Source of the DNA: Bimastos eiseni
Lineage: Eukaryota; Annelida; Clitellata; Crassiclitellata; Lumbricidae
Length of the DNA stretch: 64,000 nt
Reading direction: 5' to 3'
Assembly (NCBI GenBank): GCA_959347315.1
Contig: OY365806.1
Location: forward strand, 20,368,747-20,432,746
Part shown: one piece after another, positions 36,110 through 49,300 of the stretch
How positions within the stretch are numbered: the first letter of the stretch is position 1
Layout: each line of letters begins with the position of its first letter
The notes under the pieces: generated by a model
Database searches by the model: none
What the model was told of the DNA's origin: nothing
What the model saw: the letters and a program-made list of their open reading frames with translations, nothing else
Program-made: the position numbers and the translations under genes

Positions 36110-39100
36110 GGAGGAGCAATTGGACTAGGAGAAGAAGGAGCCGAATAAAGAGGAGGATGAGGGCGCGTGTTGTAGAGGCGGCTGCAGCAGCAGCAGCGTC
36201 GTCATTGTTGATCTGGCATGGTCTGTAGCTACGATGCCTTAAGCGCCTCCGCTGCAGTCTTCGATACGGACGTCTATTGTCTCAGTGCACGCGATGCGTC
36301 GTCTGCCTCCTCCTTCTCCTTCTCAGCCGTCGCTAGGTTCATCCGTCGATCGAGGAGGTTCCAATGGAAAACAATGAGAGGGTAAAGACGATATTGGAAA
36401 GCGTCCAGATTGTTGAATTTCGCCGCCCGAGGAATGCCACTTCAGTGTGCCAAGGCAGCTGAATTTTTCATGGCATAGACGGAGCCATTAGCAATCGGTC
36501 GTATAGGTCGGAAAAGTTCCTCTCATCACGCAGTCAAAGGTCAATCAAGGTAAGTCTGGTTAATCCAAGCGGTTGTCTGTCTTTCTCCTCAGTGTCTTAA
36601 TATATTTATGCAGACAGTAAATGATTGCCATTCTGGAGGATTAGTCTTTATTCTGGCTGAGAAAATAACAACCTTTCTGAGCAACACGCAACGGAATACT
36701 TTTTTAACCGGATTCGACTTGTTAATTCGATTTATTTATTTTAAATGCAACACAGAACAGTTGTACGATAGAAAACGAAGCAGTTGCTTGAAGCATTCCA
36801 CACCGCGAAGACTTTGAATCCACGCCATATAGGCCTAAAAGTTTTCTTTCAGTCAGAATACTACGATGAAAATGCCTGAACCATGAAACAGTGTAGATAC
36901 TAACACGATGAAAACGCTTAGAATCGAGTAATTATGAAACAACTTTACACTTTACAACTTTACGTCACTGATTACACATCATAGGAGCAGAACCTGTTGA
37001 GGGCTGTTTACTCTAGATATTTACAAAACAATAGGCTTAGGATTAGCCTATGGTCATAATATGTTAATTACAATACGGATCAGAAAGGTAAATGGCATAT
37101 TTTCACATTTAAGCAAGGTAAATCTCACTGTTGTAAACGTCATTGAAACAAACCTAAAATGTATCCTGAGATAATGGTGGCTACTGATGTCAATTTGCAC
37201 AAACCAAAGACGTTATTACTCACATTAAAGCCTCACGGTAAAATCTAAAAGGTTGAATTCGATATCCGAAGGTTCATAATAAATTATTTGAACAGTCCTT
37301 TGGAGATCTATCTGGTTGGAGTCGGGACGTGAACGGAATTAGAGATCGTGTACAGCGGATAGAGGCTGAGAGTGAGCTACAACATTTTGAAACACCTAGC
37401 AGACATCGAAGGCAGCGGAGGCAGAAGAGAGAGAGAGTGGGCTTATTACCTGTTTATCAAAAATTATATAATTTCATGCATTTCATAGCCCTATATAGTT
37501 GGTTATATAAAAGACCGAAAATGTTTAGCTTGGTAATAATTGAGTTATTCTAGACATCACTCGATCTGTGGTATTTAGCTTGTTAAGAACACAACAACAA
37601 ACATAATATTATGCCCCAAAGCAAACTCATTTTAAGCAGTTCACCATACTCGAAGTCTAGCACAACTCCTCGTGCTTTTTATCAGGCTCTTATACTTTAA
37701 TTTGTTATATAGATTTCGACATTGGTTAATCAATGAACTAATTATTATCTTTTGGGTCAGGTTAGTCCAGCTTCCAGTTGTAAGCACATGCCCTATGCAT
37801 AGGTCTATACATGATGGGAGCTAAACGGTTCTCTGTCCGAATCGCAGGAAGACACAGTGTTGACTACGAATTAAATTAGCTGCTTTAATTCAATAAAATT
37901 ATTGGCAAAATGAAAGAAACAAACAGTTGTGCCAAAAATGAGAATCAATTAAAGGTCTGTAATTAATGGATTTGAAATCTAAGGATAGGCAGTTCAATGC
38001 TGAATTTTTTCTAGAATTTGAATATGATAGGCCTATTAATGGCAATCGCATTTTGTGGAAATAAAAGTGTTACCATATAATTTTGAATCCCGAAGATATT
38101 TAGATCATAAAAATGAAATAACTCGGATAGCCGATGTGTAATATAAAATCCACGCTCTTACAACCTACGAGTCATTAGCTATTATGTCTCCACCGTTGTG
38201 CCTTCAAGATTTTACTCTGGCAATTAAGTTATCGATCCCAAAACAATTTGACACAGAACACGCACATAACCTATTCATAATCAGTCGACTCTTTCAGCGA
38301 GAACATCACTGTCAGCTAGTATTGAATATTCACATCTGCTTCTTGATTCGCATAACTCCTCCACTGGTTGCAGTCCAGCAATGCCTGTTCCAAGCCTGGA
38401 TAAAGGACTAGGGCGACACTAGTGATCCTAGTCATCATGCATACAGTGTCGTTAAATTGCAACTACTACTCGTGCACGCCAACAGATCCACTCCTCGAAC
38501 AGCAGAGAAGAGAATCGAGAGTAATAGAAAACGGTTACGATGACCGCAGTATGTCTTCAGCAGCAGTTCTGCTGAAGATTTCTTTGCCTGTTCGTTTCAC
38601 AAAGGCCAAGCTGTGTCTTCGACACGACTTTCTATGCAATCACGATAATTACTATCTTTACTACCTGTCAACCCGTGAAGAATCACTGGTCGGATAATAT
38701 TTTAGCTCACGATTGAACTGCAGCTGGCACTATGCGTTCTGGCTGTTAGCCCATGAATAATCACGGGTCAAACTTGATTTTAGCGTTGCTATAGTAGTGT
38801 TGAAGACACTTTGACGCAGAGCCAAAATAGGCCTATGCGTTAATTAAACGAAACGGTCGAAGAACTGTGCGTCACCTACTGTAACACTGCAAGTTCGCAG
38901 CGGTCAATAGGCCTATTAAAATACGCAAAAATACACAGTACCCATTAATTTTCCGTTTAGCTTGAATAATTGCAAACATATTTAGATTACACGATGAATT
39001 TAGCTTTAATAACTGCACATATACTTACAACGACGCGAATAGAAAAGTTTTGAAACGCGAATCGAACGTTTGTTCACAGTGACTTTTGCGAATAATTAGG

Positions 39101-39400
39101 TCAACTTCTGTCCAATCACGCGTCTTAGATTCAACTTCTGTCCAATCACGGACAAAGCACGTGACTTATAGTAATTATATAGATAGATTGTTATTCAGAG
39201 ATGGCGCATTGAGCATAAAATACTAGACGGAGGAAGGAAGAGTATTTTGCACTGTAGAATGAATAGCTCTTTAGCTCAGTCAGTAAGAATCTATAGCCCT
39301 ACGATTGAGCGCAACGAACAAGACAGTTACTCATGAGCTGCAAACGCCTTAACTCAATTATTATACGATACACGCGTATACACTAAATTTTGTGTGCACG
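36110..39400. other. Long non-coding stretch
   Basis: No exon was recognised. A short CAG run lies at 36183-36202, and there are scattered CA, GA and AT-rich parts. 39105-39150 holds a duplicated CAACTTCTGTCCAATCACG segment. No conserved coding frame. Confidence 0.45.
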
Positions 39401-39417
39401 TACATTTTACAAGCTAG

Positions 39418-40408
39418 CATACATACTTGCATACATACATATATACAGACATACATACAGACATACATACATACATACAGTGTCATTCAAACATACACAC
39501 ATATACACATATACACACATACATACTCACACACATACATACATACATACATACATACATACATACATACATACATACATACATACATACATACATACAT
39601 ACATACATACAATGTCATACAAACATACACACATACACACACATACACACACATACATACATACAATGTCATACAAACATACACACATACACACATATAC
39701 ACACACATACATACTCACATACATACAAACATACATACATACATATATACATATGTGCATGCATGCATACATACATGCATACATACATACATAGATACAT
39801 GCATACATACATATGCACATACATACATAGATACAAACGAACATACATACATACATACATACATAAATACATACATACACACATACATACATACACACAT
39901 ACACATACATACATGCAGGAGTTAAACGAGTTAAATACATACAAACATGCATGCATACATACATAGATACATACATACATAAATAAATACATGCATACAT
40001 ACATATGCACAACATGGCACATGCATACATACTTGCATACATACATATATACATACATACATACATACATACATGCATACATTCATACATATATACATAC
40101 ATACGTACATACATACATGCATTCAAGCATTCATACATGCATACATACAAACATACATACATAGATACATATAATACATACATAATAAATACATACACAC
40201 AAATATACATGTACATACATACCTATATGCATACATACCTACATACATACATACATATATACATACATACATATATACATACATAAATACATATATACAT
40301 ACATATAATACATACATACATACATACATAAATACATACACACATACATACATGTACATACATACATGCATACATACATACATATGAACCTGCATAAAGA
40401 CATACATG
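39418..40408. repeat. (CATA)n tract, about 990 bp
   Basis: A very long CATA/CATG tetranucleotide array. It includes three copies of an ATACAATGTCATACAAACAT-type segment (about 39475, 39605, 39660) and an AACATGGCACATGC interruption at 40012. Long YIHT/YVCM open frames on both strands are repeat translations. Confidence 0.97.
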
Positions 40409-40419
40409 GGGCCCATTAG

Positions 40420-42830
40420 AGATTTGTGTGAAAATTACTCAGTCACAAATATATAATGACGTTGGATTTCAAATTATAGCCTAGATGATGTTGAATGTCG
40501 TCAAAGTCGTGCTTCGAGTTTTCTTCATGTATTTTCTCTGGTGGGAGGAGAGAAGATGGTTTGCCACAGCAACAGTCTCCGATATGTCTTCAGGCAAAGG
40601 TTAGCAACATATCCTTCTCCTCCTCCTCTTCCTCCTTCTTCTCATCCGTCTCCTCCTCATTCTCCTTCTCCATCACCTCCTCCTCTTAAATGCTAAAGAA
40701 ATTCCTAGTGATTCATGCACCTCTCCTAGAATCCTAGAAAAATAGTCATATTTCAAACGTTTACTAAACGGTTCCATTGCAATAGTGTTATTACGCTCGT
40801 GTTCTAATCGAAATTCCTATAAGACAATGGTGTCAAAGAGCCGGATATATTTCTTGCCCGCGAAGCCTTGTCTAAAGACAACACAATTGATAATAAAAGG
40901 TCTGATCTGTCATTTTTAAGGCTTTATGTGTTATCTGTGATGTTGTTAATTATTAATGCATACCAGAATCACGTTTTAAAAGTCGAATTCAACTGTTTGT
41001 ATGACCCCTGCGAGATGCCTAGGGCCCCCCCTTTTCCTTCGGCACTCTGGCCTGAAATTTGCTGACAAATATTGCTACTGGTCCCACATCACAAAAAGCG
41101 TTTGACAGCTGTAAGATGTGTAAGGCGAACATTTCTTAAATTTATAACTTTAAAAGCTAAGAAAAAGCGACTGAATGCAGGAATGTATGTCTACAGATAT
41201 AACACTAGCTCACTGGAGTTTGGATGAAGAAACAATTTAGCAGATCTAGGCAAGACAATTTGTATCTTTGGTTGACGCTATCCTGGTAGCTCTATAGGTC
41301 GGTCGGTCGGTCGACGCGTGTGTGCATCAGAAATGCCGGATGGCCTTTTCGTAATACATCACGCGACGTGGATGCTCCAATACATAGCATCATTTGCATT
41401 TAGACGGTTCCGCCAAAAGTCCAGATAACCGACACGGTATGCATAATTAGACGCTTCTAATACAGCGCCGGCAGTTATGCATACCCTGCTATTCAACGAC
41501 ACACACATACAAGAACACACAAACACACGTAGGCCTATACTCAAATGCATGAATTGGTATCCGTCTAATCATTTTGTCTGTCAACGTCTTTTCCTTCTCT
41601 GATTGCTTTTCAATTCCTTCTTCAGTTTCCAGCTGTCACGATTCCTAAGATCCTGTCAGATATACCTAACGACTGAAGCCAGTGAGAAAATTGGGCCGTC
41701 ATCTGGCAATGTACTTTCAGATTTAACTTTTAGCGTTGTAGATAGATATTCAGCCAATAAAATATTATATCAATATAGGCTGATTTAGCACGCTTCATTA
41801 TTCTAATTAATGTGTCCATTTTCTCGAAAACTCTCTGTTGCTATGATTGTGAGGTGATGCATCAAATGTAAGATTTTCGTGCATTTGTTTCTTTCCGAAT
41901 GTGCACTAAATGTACCCAATTGATCGGTGCTTCTGATAATAGACCATCCTGCGCCATCACAAACCACCCTATTCACACCCCCTTAACATTGTTTCCACTC
42001 TCAGATCGAGTGGATATAATCTCCGAGACAGAGCACATTAACTTTTCGTAATGATCTAACAAAAATGAACGCAATTACATTCCAGAATACTCTATTAACA
42101 TACACACCATGATAACGTCCATGGCTGGCAACGGAAACATCTTTCTTATAAGTTGTGTTGTGATAACTCTTTTGATTAAATTAACTAAATAATTAATTTA
42201 AAAAAATATGTTTTCTATATGGGTCTAACTAACTCAGTCATCTGTGGCTACCCATGTATATAACCTGAGAACTCCAATAGCGCTGTGAGTGTCATAGTTA
42301 CGTCAATAAATAGTCAACTCTGAGCAAACCTTTGCTGTGTGGTGCCTAGTCATGATCGACCTTTTCGTGTGCAGGCCCTCGGATATATAATTCCGGGTCG
42401 CCAGACAAAAAAATCACGTTTCCGTTTTCTAGGCAGAACAGTTACACTAAGTGCCCAAATATACAATAGACGTCAGCACCACGTTATATCTACCCTCATT
42501 TCTTCTTTCCAATCAGCGCATACATGCCAACTTCCGTTGAAGTGTCAAAATATCAAACTGGATATCAACCACATTTATGTGTTGCACTAATTTTTCATAT
42601 ATGTATATATATATAGGCCTACTTGTGCATATACCTATATGATGTCATGCGCATATGGGCTTATGTTCAAATAATCTCCTCGCAAGCAGCTTAAACATCA
42701 CGCCTTCGTTATCTCAGCCACTTCCGTTACCCTACTCGGACCAGACATAGAATACACCCACGATTAGCCAATAGGCCTTTATAATACAGCCTGCTGTACG
42801 TTGTTCCGCTGATTAAGGAATAAGCCTCGG
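40420..42830. other. Non-coding stretch
   Basis: CT-rich (TCC/CTC) tract at 40610-40686. A GGTCGGTCGGTCGG run at 41297-41312. Nothing recognisably coding. Confidence 0.4.
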
Positions 42831-42839
42831 TTTGTACCT

Positions 42840-45800
42840 GGGTGTGTACTGTACATGGACACATTCATGATTTTATAATTCTGTTCGAATCTTCCAACGG
42901 TCGTGTGAATGTCTTCACGTGTCGTGTCATGAATCGTGTCATTTTCTGCGGACTTCTTGTTATTCTGTACTCAATCCAGAGCCCAAGGATCTCTGCTACC
43001 ACGCACGTACACCAACAACGATGCGATAATCTCCAGCATTCAGTGCTGGCGACAGCCTTTTTAATGGTGCAAGAAATCCAAACATCAAACTACTGGCAAC
43101 CACGGGTCGCCAACCTTAACAGGCCATCTATCTCGAATCTGAGATCCACCTAATCCAACTGGCCAGGAGATCTAGGAGAGAAAAGTCACCGTCTATCTCC
43201 CGATCTTGTAAATATACCTCAAGTCTATCGCGTAACGAACGCTTCCGAAATTAATCAACCGAAACCGAACTTGCGCACACGGGAAGTGACAACCGCTGTT
43301 AACATTGTAATATTTTTGTCTTTTTCATTATTTTCTTGTACAACAAATCATCGTATTTACATTGATCTTCACAAAGCACTAACAAATTAAGAAACTCCAC
43401 ATTGCTCCGTGCTATCATCGAAAAATCAATATCTCAATATCCACTCACATATAGATTGACACGACGCAACCAACAACTCAGATCAGCAAACCGAGACTCA
43501 ACAGTGGACTCTAAACAGACATGCTCGAAAGAACTTTTCAAAAAATTGCCCCACAAGACCAGTCACTTTTCTTCGACCCAGATGTGGACGAATTCAAATC
43601 ATCATGAATACGCCAAACGCCAACAGACAGTCCAAAGGAAAAGATCCTCATCAAAATACACTGGGACATCGATTCTCGGAAACAAACCATGAAAACCACC
43701 GCAAATCAACCGTGACCAGTACAACAACTCATGTTCAGCATTGCAGCAAGATCGACAATAAACCAAGACAATGGAACCAAAACGCTTCATCAAAAGGAAA
43801 CTCAAAATTGCTCTTCGGCAATAGTCCGAAAATCCACTCCAATTAAGCGGTAACAAGTGCAACCACTCTTCAGTACCGCATCAAGACTCACAAAAGACAG
43901 ACAACTAAATCATTGGACTTCATCAAATGATCAACAATTCATCTTGGACAAAAGTACCACCATTACTGTACAAGCGTAAAACCAAACTTTTCATCAGAAG
44001 GAAATTGAAAACTTGTCCTTCGACAACAATTCGAAAACCACCGCAATTAAGCGGTAACTATAATCGCTACCTTTCAACACAATGACCAACAGCCAAACTA
44101 AAACGTTTCATCGGAAGAAAACTTAAAATGTTCATCGACATCAGCTCGAAAACCCACCGCAATTAAGCGGTACTACAACGTCCTTGTCATGCGCAGCTCT
44201 TCACTTATGCTGCTACATTGTCTTGTCAATGATTCGCGTTTTCACCTCCACCGGCAGCTTTCTATGCACACCACCGTTTTACATCCGCTCACTGGACCAC
44301 ACCGAAAACACGACGTCAAACGATGCCCGAGCTCGTACGGCTCCAATGCACTTCCAGGGGTTCAGTTCCCCTATGAACATCTGCCTCAAAACCTGGTGAA
44401 CTCATCAGCGAAACATCTCCTGTAACTAACCAGTGTACTACCCCATCATCAAATACCAACATATCTCCAATTCAGACAGAACAAGAAGGCAAGGAACCAA
44501 TGTACCTTTGGTTATAGGACGAAAACCGGTCATCTGGACGACTTACTCGGTCAAGTACTCAATCCAGACCCAAACATCTCTGCGACCCCGCACGTACGCC
44601 AAACAGCGATGCGATAACCTGCAGCAAACCGCGCTAGCGACAGCCTGTTTAATGGTGCTCGAGATCTTAACCACCGCCCTACTGGCAACTTGTCTAATCC
44701 ACCAAGTTACCAACCTTAGCTGGCCCTCTATCATGAACTGAATTCTCGAAATGTCAAACAATGGTCTTGATCTCCCTTCTAAACATTGACGGTCTTCTCT
44801 CATTACATGGACTCGGCAATATCTTTAGTCCATATCAATTTCCTGTATCGAAGGTCGACCATAAACATCTAACTTAGCGGCGTGCTTAAAGTTAGCCTTA
44901 ATTTTGACCGTTTCTCTTGATTTCACTTTCGGACATTGACTAGTGCATCTATGAAAGTCCTCGTGTAACTGTCCATAAAATATCTCTGATCGGTCCTTAC
45001 AACATAGATGTACTACAGTCATCGGACCTTCTACTCAACGTATATCTTCCAAGTACGTTCACTATGGTCCTCTCTTATTACCTCACGGTCTGTCTAGCGT
45101 TCACCATCGTCTGCCATGCTCAATGCAGAACGACACTTGTAATAATTTTCTTCCTGTAATAGTCCAAAAACATTTATCTCAGAATATCAACTTTGCAACT
45201 TTCCAGAGCTATTTCAGTTCATTCAACATTTCTCGAAATCTCTTGGAAAACCTCCAGACCCGCGATCCCCCAACTCTCGGCCTCTGAAAGTCTCTCGTAT
45301 TTCTCAGGAAACCTCGGACTCACAACCGTCGTGAACATATAACCAGCTATTATCACCCAACGATTTCCTTGGAAACCTTGGCTCCACAAGATAATCCGTC
45401 TTTACACCAAGCACATCTCATAATGGTATCGTGAGCTAAGACACGACTCAATGATCTGTTTGTATGTACCAAATAAATAATTTTTTTATTACGTGTTTGT
45501 TTGACATACAACATACGCACCAAATACTCAGCCTGTACCTTTGCCATTCCATCTTCCAGGAAACCTGAATCAGCTTAGTACATGGACTTCACGCCTCTCT
45601 GTCTGAAAGGCAACGTGAACTGTCGGTAACTGTTTCTCTAGTCCGCTACTCGTCGTCGCCAAGTTCTGTAGCGGCTAAAATATCTCGGCCTTCCAGAACT
45701 ATGACGTTGTCAACTAACACTGCATATAATGAACGATATGCCAAGACACCCTTAGACAAACTCAGCACACATCTCACCATGTTCAAACATCTGAATAACT

Positions 45801-46284
45801 TTGCAACGCATTTTACGTGTATTTCCCAAATAACTCGAACTACCACAATTGTCAAAAGTAAGTGAATTGTTCATTTAAAAATTATTCTTGTTCGCTCTTT
45901 ACCCTTGTGTAAGTATCGTTACCCTGACATCCATGAACACAAATCATCTACCACTGTCCCGCTCATAGGACAACGAACCTTTCTCGGGCCGCCTTCTTAT
46001 CAAATACTCGAAACACGCATTCCATGAATATCAAAGTAGTCATCGAATCAACACCCGAGCAATCCTCAATACAAGTGAAAGAAATCGAATCACTTTCCAG
46101 TTATCGTTTCAACTGCAATAACGCACAAAGAGCAAACAATTCACAAAGACAACCTCGCTCGTTCTGTCGTTTCCAAATACGCACAATGACAAATCATCTC
46201 TCCTCATGGTGGGAAATATCAAGCGTCTCAAAACCTGAATCCTTCGGATCATCACCTCATATCACACAAAAGAAAACGCTGGTA
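42840..46284 (-). mobile_element. Internal region of long-LTR retrotransposon (unrecognised, eroded)
   Basis: This stretch follows the primer-binding site on the minus strand and is compositionally distinct (C-rich on the plus strand) from its left neighbour. It contains two copies of a roughly 190-bp segment (42963-43150 and 44547-44741, sharing GTACTCAATCCAGA, GCGATGCGATAA, GCGACAGCCT and TTTAATGGTGC). No gag, protease, RT or integrase motif was found in any frame, and no second LTR lies to its left. It is either a non-autonomous element or a truncated one. The left boundary is approximate. Confidence 0.45.
43770..44180. repeat. Tandem repeat with AATTAAGCGGTA boxes
   Basis: Three imperfect copies of a module running CTTCATCAAAAGGAAACTCA, CTTCGGCAAT, CGAAAACC and CAATTAAGCGGTA occur at about 43780-43853, 43993-44058 and 44103-44173. 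They lie inside the LTR-element internal region. Confidence 0.8.
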
Positions 46285-46301
46285 CTCCACTTCTGGTACC
46301 A
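46285..46301 (-). other. Primer-binding site (tRNA-Leu-like)
   Basis: The minus strand reads TGGTACCAGAAGTGGAG two bases after the LTR end. Its complement is the 3' end of an animal tRNA-Leu(TAA)-type acceptor/T arm plus CCA (CCACTTCTGGTA then CCA). Position and sequence both fit a retroviral-type PBS. Confidence 0.75.
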
Positions 46302-46303
46302 GC

Positions 46304-49300
46304 TGTGGCGTTCTGCCGCCCGAGCGCCTACCTAGCGCTAATGGACGGTGTCGACTCCTGCTTGCTGACACGTCTGGAGTCGCCCGAGTCACTTCCTTAT
46401 CAAATTTCAATGCCAAATGGTTACTCTCTATATCTACCAGGATGATCGCTCTCACCAGTATAGATTAAGGATGGGACTCTTCTCCAAGAAAGGTAACTCC
46501 GTTCGAATTAGTCACGAGGTCTGACTCTGCCTATTCCGCGGTCGCCGGATGGCCACGTTCTGAGGATGGCCGTACTCAAAACAGGGTTCATAATCATACC
46601 GGCAGGAGTCTTCCTCGCCTTGCATACCTTCCAAGCTACTAACTAGCCTCTGCTTCCTCTCTACCTGATGTCGTACAATTCAGCATCTTGTGACTCTGAA
46701 ACTATCGCCAATTAGGGACACCAAACGTTCTCTTAAGTTACGAGGTTCAGACTTATTTGAAACATGTCCCTAAGTCATATCGGCTTAGACAATTTTCCGG
46801 AACTAAATTCAATGTCTTGTACTCCTAGACATTACTGTTCGCAACTCTCTAAACTCTGTCGTTCTAGACACTACCAGTCTCACAGCTCTACGTCATATCA
46901 TGCTAGACACACTTAGCTATCACGCCTTCTGCTCAACACGTATCTTTCGATCTATTTCTGTGTATGGCATAACGGCCGCACACGTATATTTTATCATGCA
47001 CCACAATTGACGGAGTAAGTTCCCGTCCTCTGTGTTAGCAATTACCCACCAATACTGATATATTCTGCTTCGATAAAAATGACACTGGCATGGTATTCAC
47101 GGACTCTGATAGTGAAGGTCTTCCCTCTATTACCTTCGCTATCTACACACATATCTTCGATCCGACCTACGCACGAGGAGGCTCGGCCTCGCACTTCAGT
47201 CAGTTCTCGGAACTGTGTGTCATGACAAGCAACCATGTATTCACCTGGGTACCCGATTACCCAAACGTACTCGTATCGATCACTACGATCAGACACGCAA
47301 GTAGATACACTTTGGGAAAACGAGAGGAGTATCTATGACCAAGGTAGGTAGCCAACAGTAATATTTACGCATCGATCAATTCTTCGTTTACTGGTCTACT
47401 TGTTATCTCTAACCTGGGTTTTCGACTACCCAGACTTTCATGTGCCTCTTGGTCCATTTCCGACTGCCCAGACTTTAACGTCCGCGTTCATCTGTTTATA
47501 CTTGGATATCGGAAGACAACCCAGACTTTCACGTGCTTCTTGGTCAATTTCCGTGTGCGGCATACCGGCCTCACACGCATAAGTTATCATGCACACGATT
47601 GACCGTCCTCTGCGTTGGCAATTGTCCGCCAACACCGTAATATATTCTGAGACTTCGGGAAACCGGGAGGAGTAACTATGACCAACGAAGGTAGCAAACA
47701 AGAGTATTTATTGAAAGACCATAAAACCATCCAGAAGAGTTATTTGACTTGTAACCTGAAGGTATCAATTGGTACCAGTGTTTTCTCTTGTTTGTAACGT
47801 GCTCTTCTAACGTGTTCACCCTCCACGTGTAATTCCAGCGGGTCCTTCGGGAATTTCCCGATATTTCTATCGAACGGCCACCCGAACTCTGTCACTGTCT
47901 GTACCACTCTAGGCCCCTGGGCCTCTCTTACTATATGCGGTCGCTAATCCTGGGACTCACCCAGTTTGTATCTATCACGGCCACCCGAATGTTATCGATC
48001 TCGGCTACTCGAACTTCCACGGTCTCCGACAACCCAAGTGCTGCCGAAAAACCCCAAGAGTAACTATGGCCACGTTAGGTAGCCATGTATATATATTAAC
48101 GAAACTGTACAGGGAAAAGAATATGCGGAAACACCCGCAATTATTGAGGTCTTCAGCACCAGTCACGACCGTTTCTTGTAATCGTCGAACGCACCAATGG
48201 GATCGCCTTCCCAGAATTTATCGGTCGTATAAACTGCGGTCACCTTCCCCGTATTTTATCGATGATGAACTTTTCCCGTATGTGCCAACGCTCCACCAGC
48301 AGCTCTCTCGGTCTGCACAGTTGCTGCTACTCCGGGAATTTACCCGGCTTGTATCTCTTGCGGCCACCAGAACTTCTACGATCTCGGTCATCCGAATTTT
48401 CACGTCTCCGACAACCTGCTGGAAACTGGCAGGAGTAGCTATGACCGAACTAGGGAGCCAACAAGAATATTTCTCGGCCTGCTTGCATCTGTCATATACT
48501 TTGGTATCCGATCACCCAGACTCTCACCTGTCTGTAACTCTCATCGACTGCGTTTATTCCTCCCATCGTAGGAACATATTTGTATTCGTCACCTAGAGCT
48601 CTGACCAACGGTAATGCACTAACTCTCGCAAACTTCGTTTCTGAGTCCTCAGACTCGATTCTCTCACAGGCACCTGAGGTAAGTGTCACACCGCTACCTC
48701 TATGTTTCACACAGACCTGTATTATTATAATCACTTTCTCTGAAGCAATTGTACTCTGTCTCTTATACACTGGAACGAACCACTGGCAGATCTTACGAGG
48801 AATTCCCCGAAAAGAGATTATGTAGTTAGATCTATAAGAAGCAATTCTGCGGCTAGTCCCGCAAGTCGAAGCCTCGCGGGGAAACCGCGAGCCAAGATAT
48901 TGCAACTAGACATTAAGGTGATTATACTTCGGTAAAACGAGAGGAGTAACTATGACCGACATAGGTAGCCAAGTAGAATATTTACCGAAAGACCGTAAGA
49001 CAATAAAGAAGACATACTGCGGGGACACCGCAAGTACAGATATTACGTTTAGTAACTCAAGTAAAAATACGCGGGGAAACCGCGACCAAAGACATTGCGA
49101 TCAGACACGCAAATCAACAGATTGCTGGTAAACGGGAGGAGTAAGTATGACCACGTTAAGTAGCCAAGTATACATATTTACGGAAAACCGTAAATAGAAA
49201 AGAATATGCGGAGACACCCGCAATTGATGAGGTTTTCGGCTCCAAAGGGAACTTTCCCTGTATCGAACGCACCAATGGGGTCATCCTCCCCGTATTTATG

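Noticed and set aside
39255..39340. tRNA-like TTTAGCTCAGTCAGTAAGAA
   Set aside because: Resembles an A box, but no B box, T arm or acceptor stem can be drawn.
39390..40416. Long YIHT and YVCM open frames on both strands
   Set aside because: A pure CATA tetranucleotide has no stop in several frames, so the frames carry no coding information. The same applies to 35550-36106.
42840..46284. gag/pol of the LTR element
   Set aside because: Fragments such as 43402-43692 and 44433-44741 were inspected; no CCHC, DSG, YxDD or integrase motif is visible.
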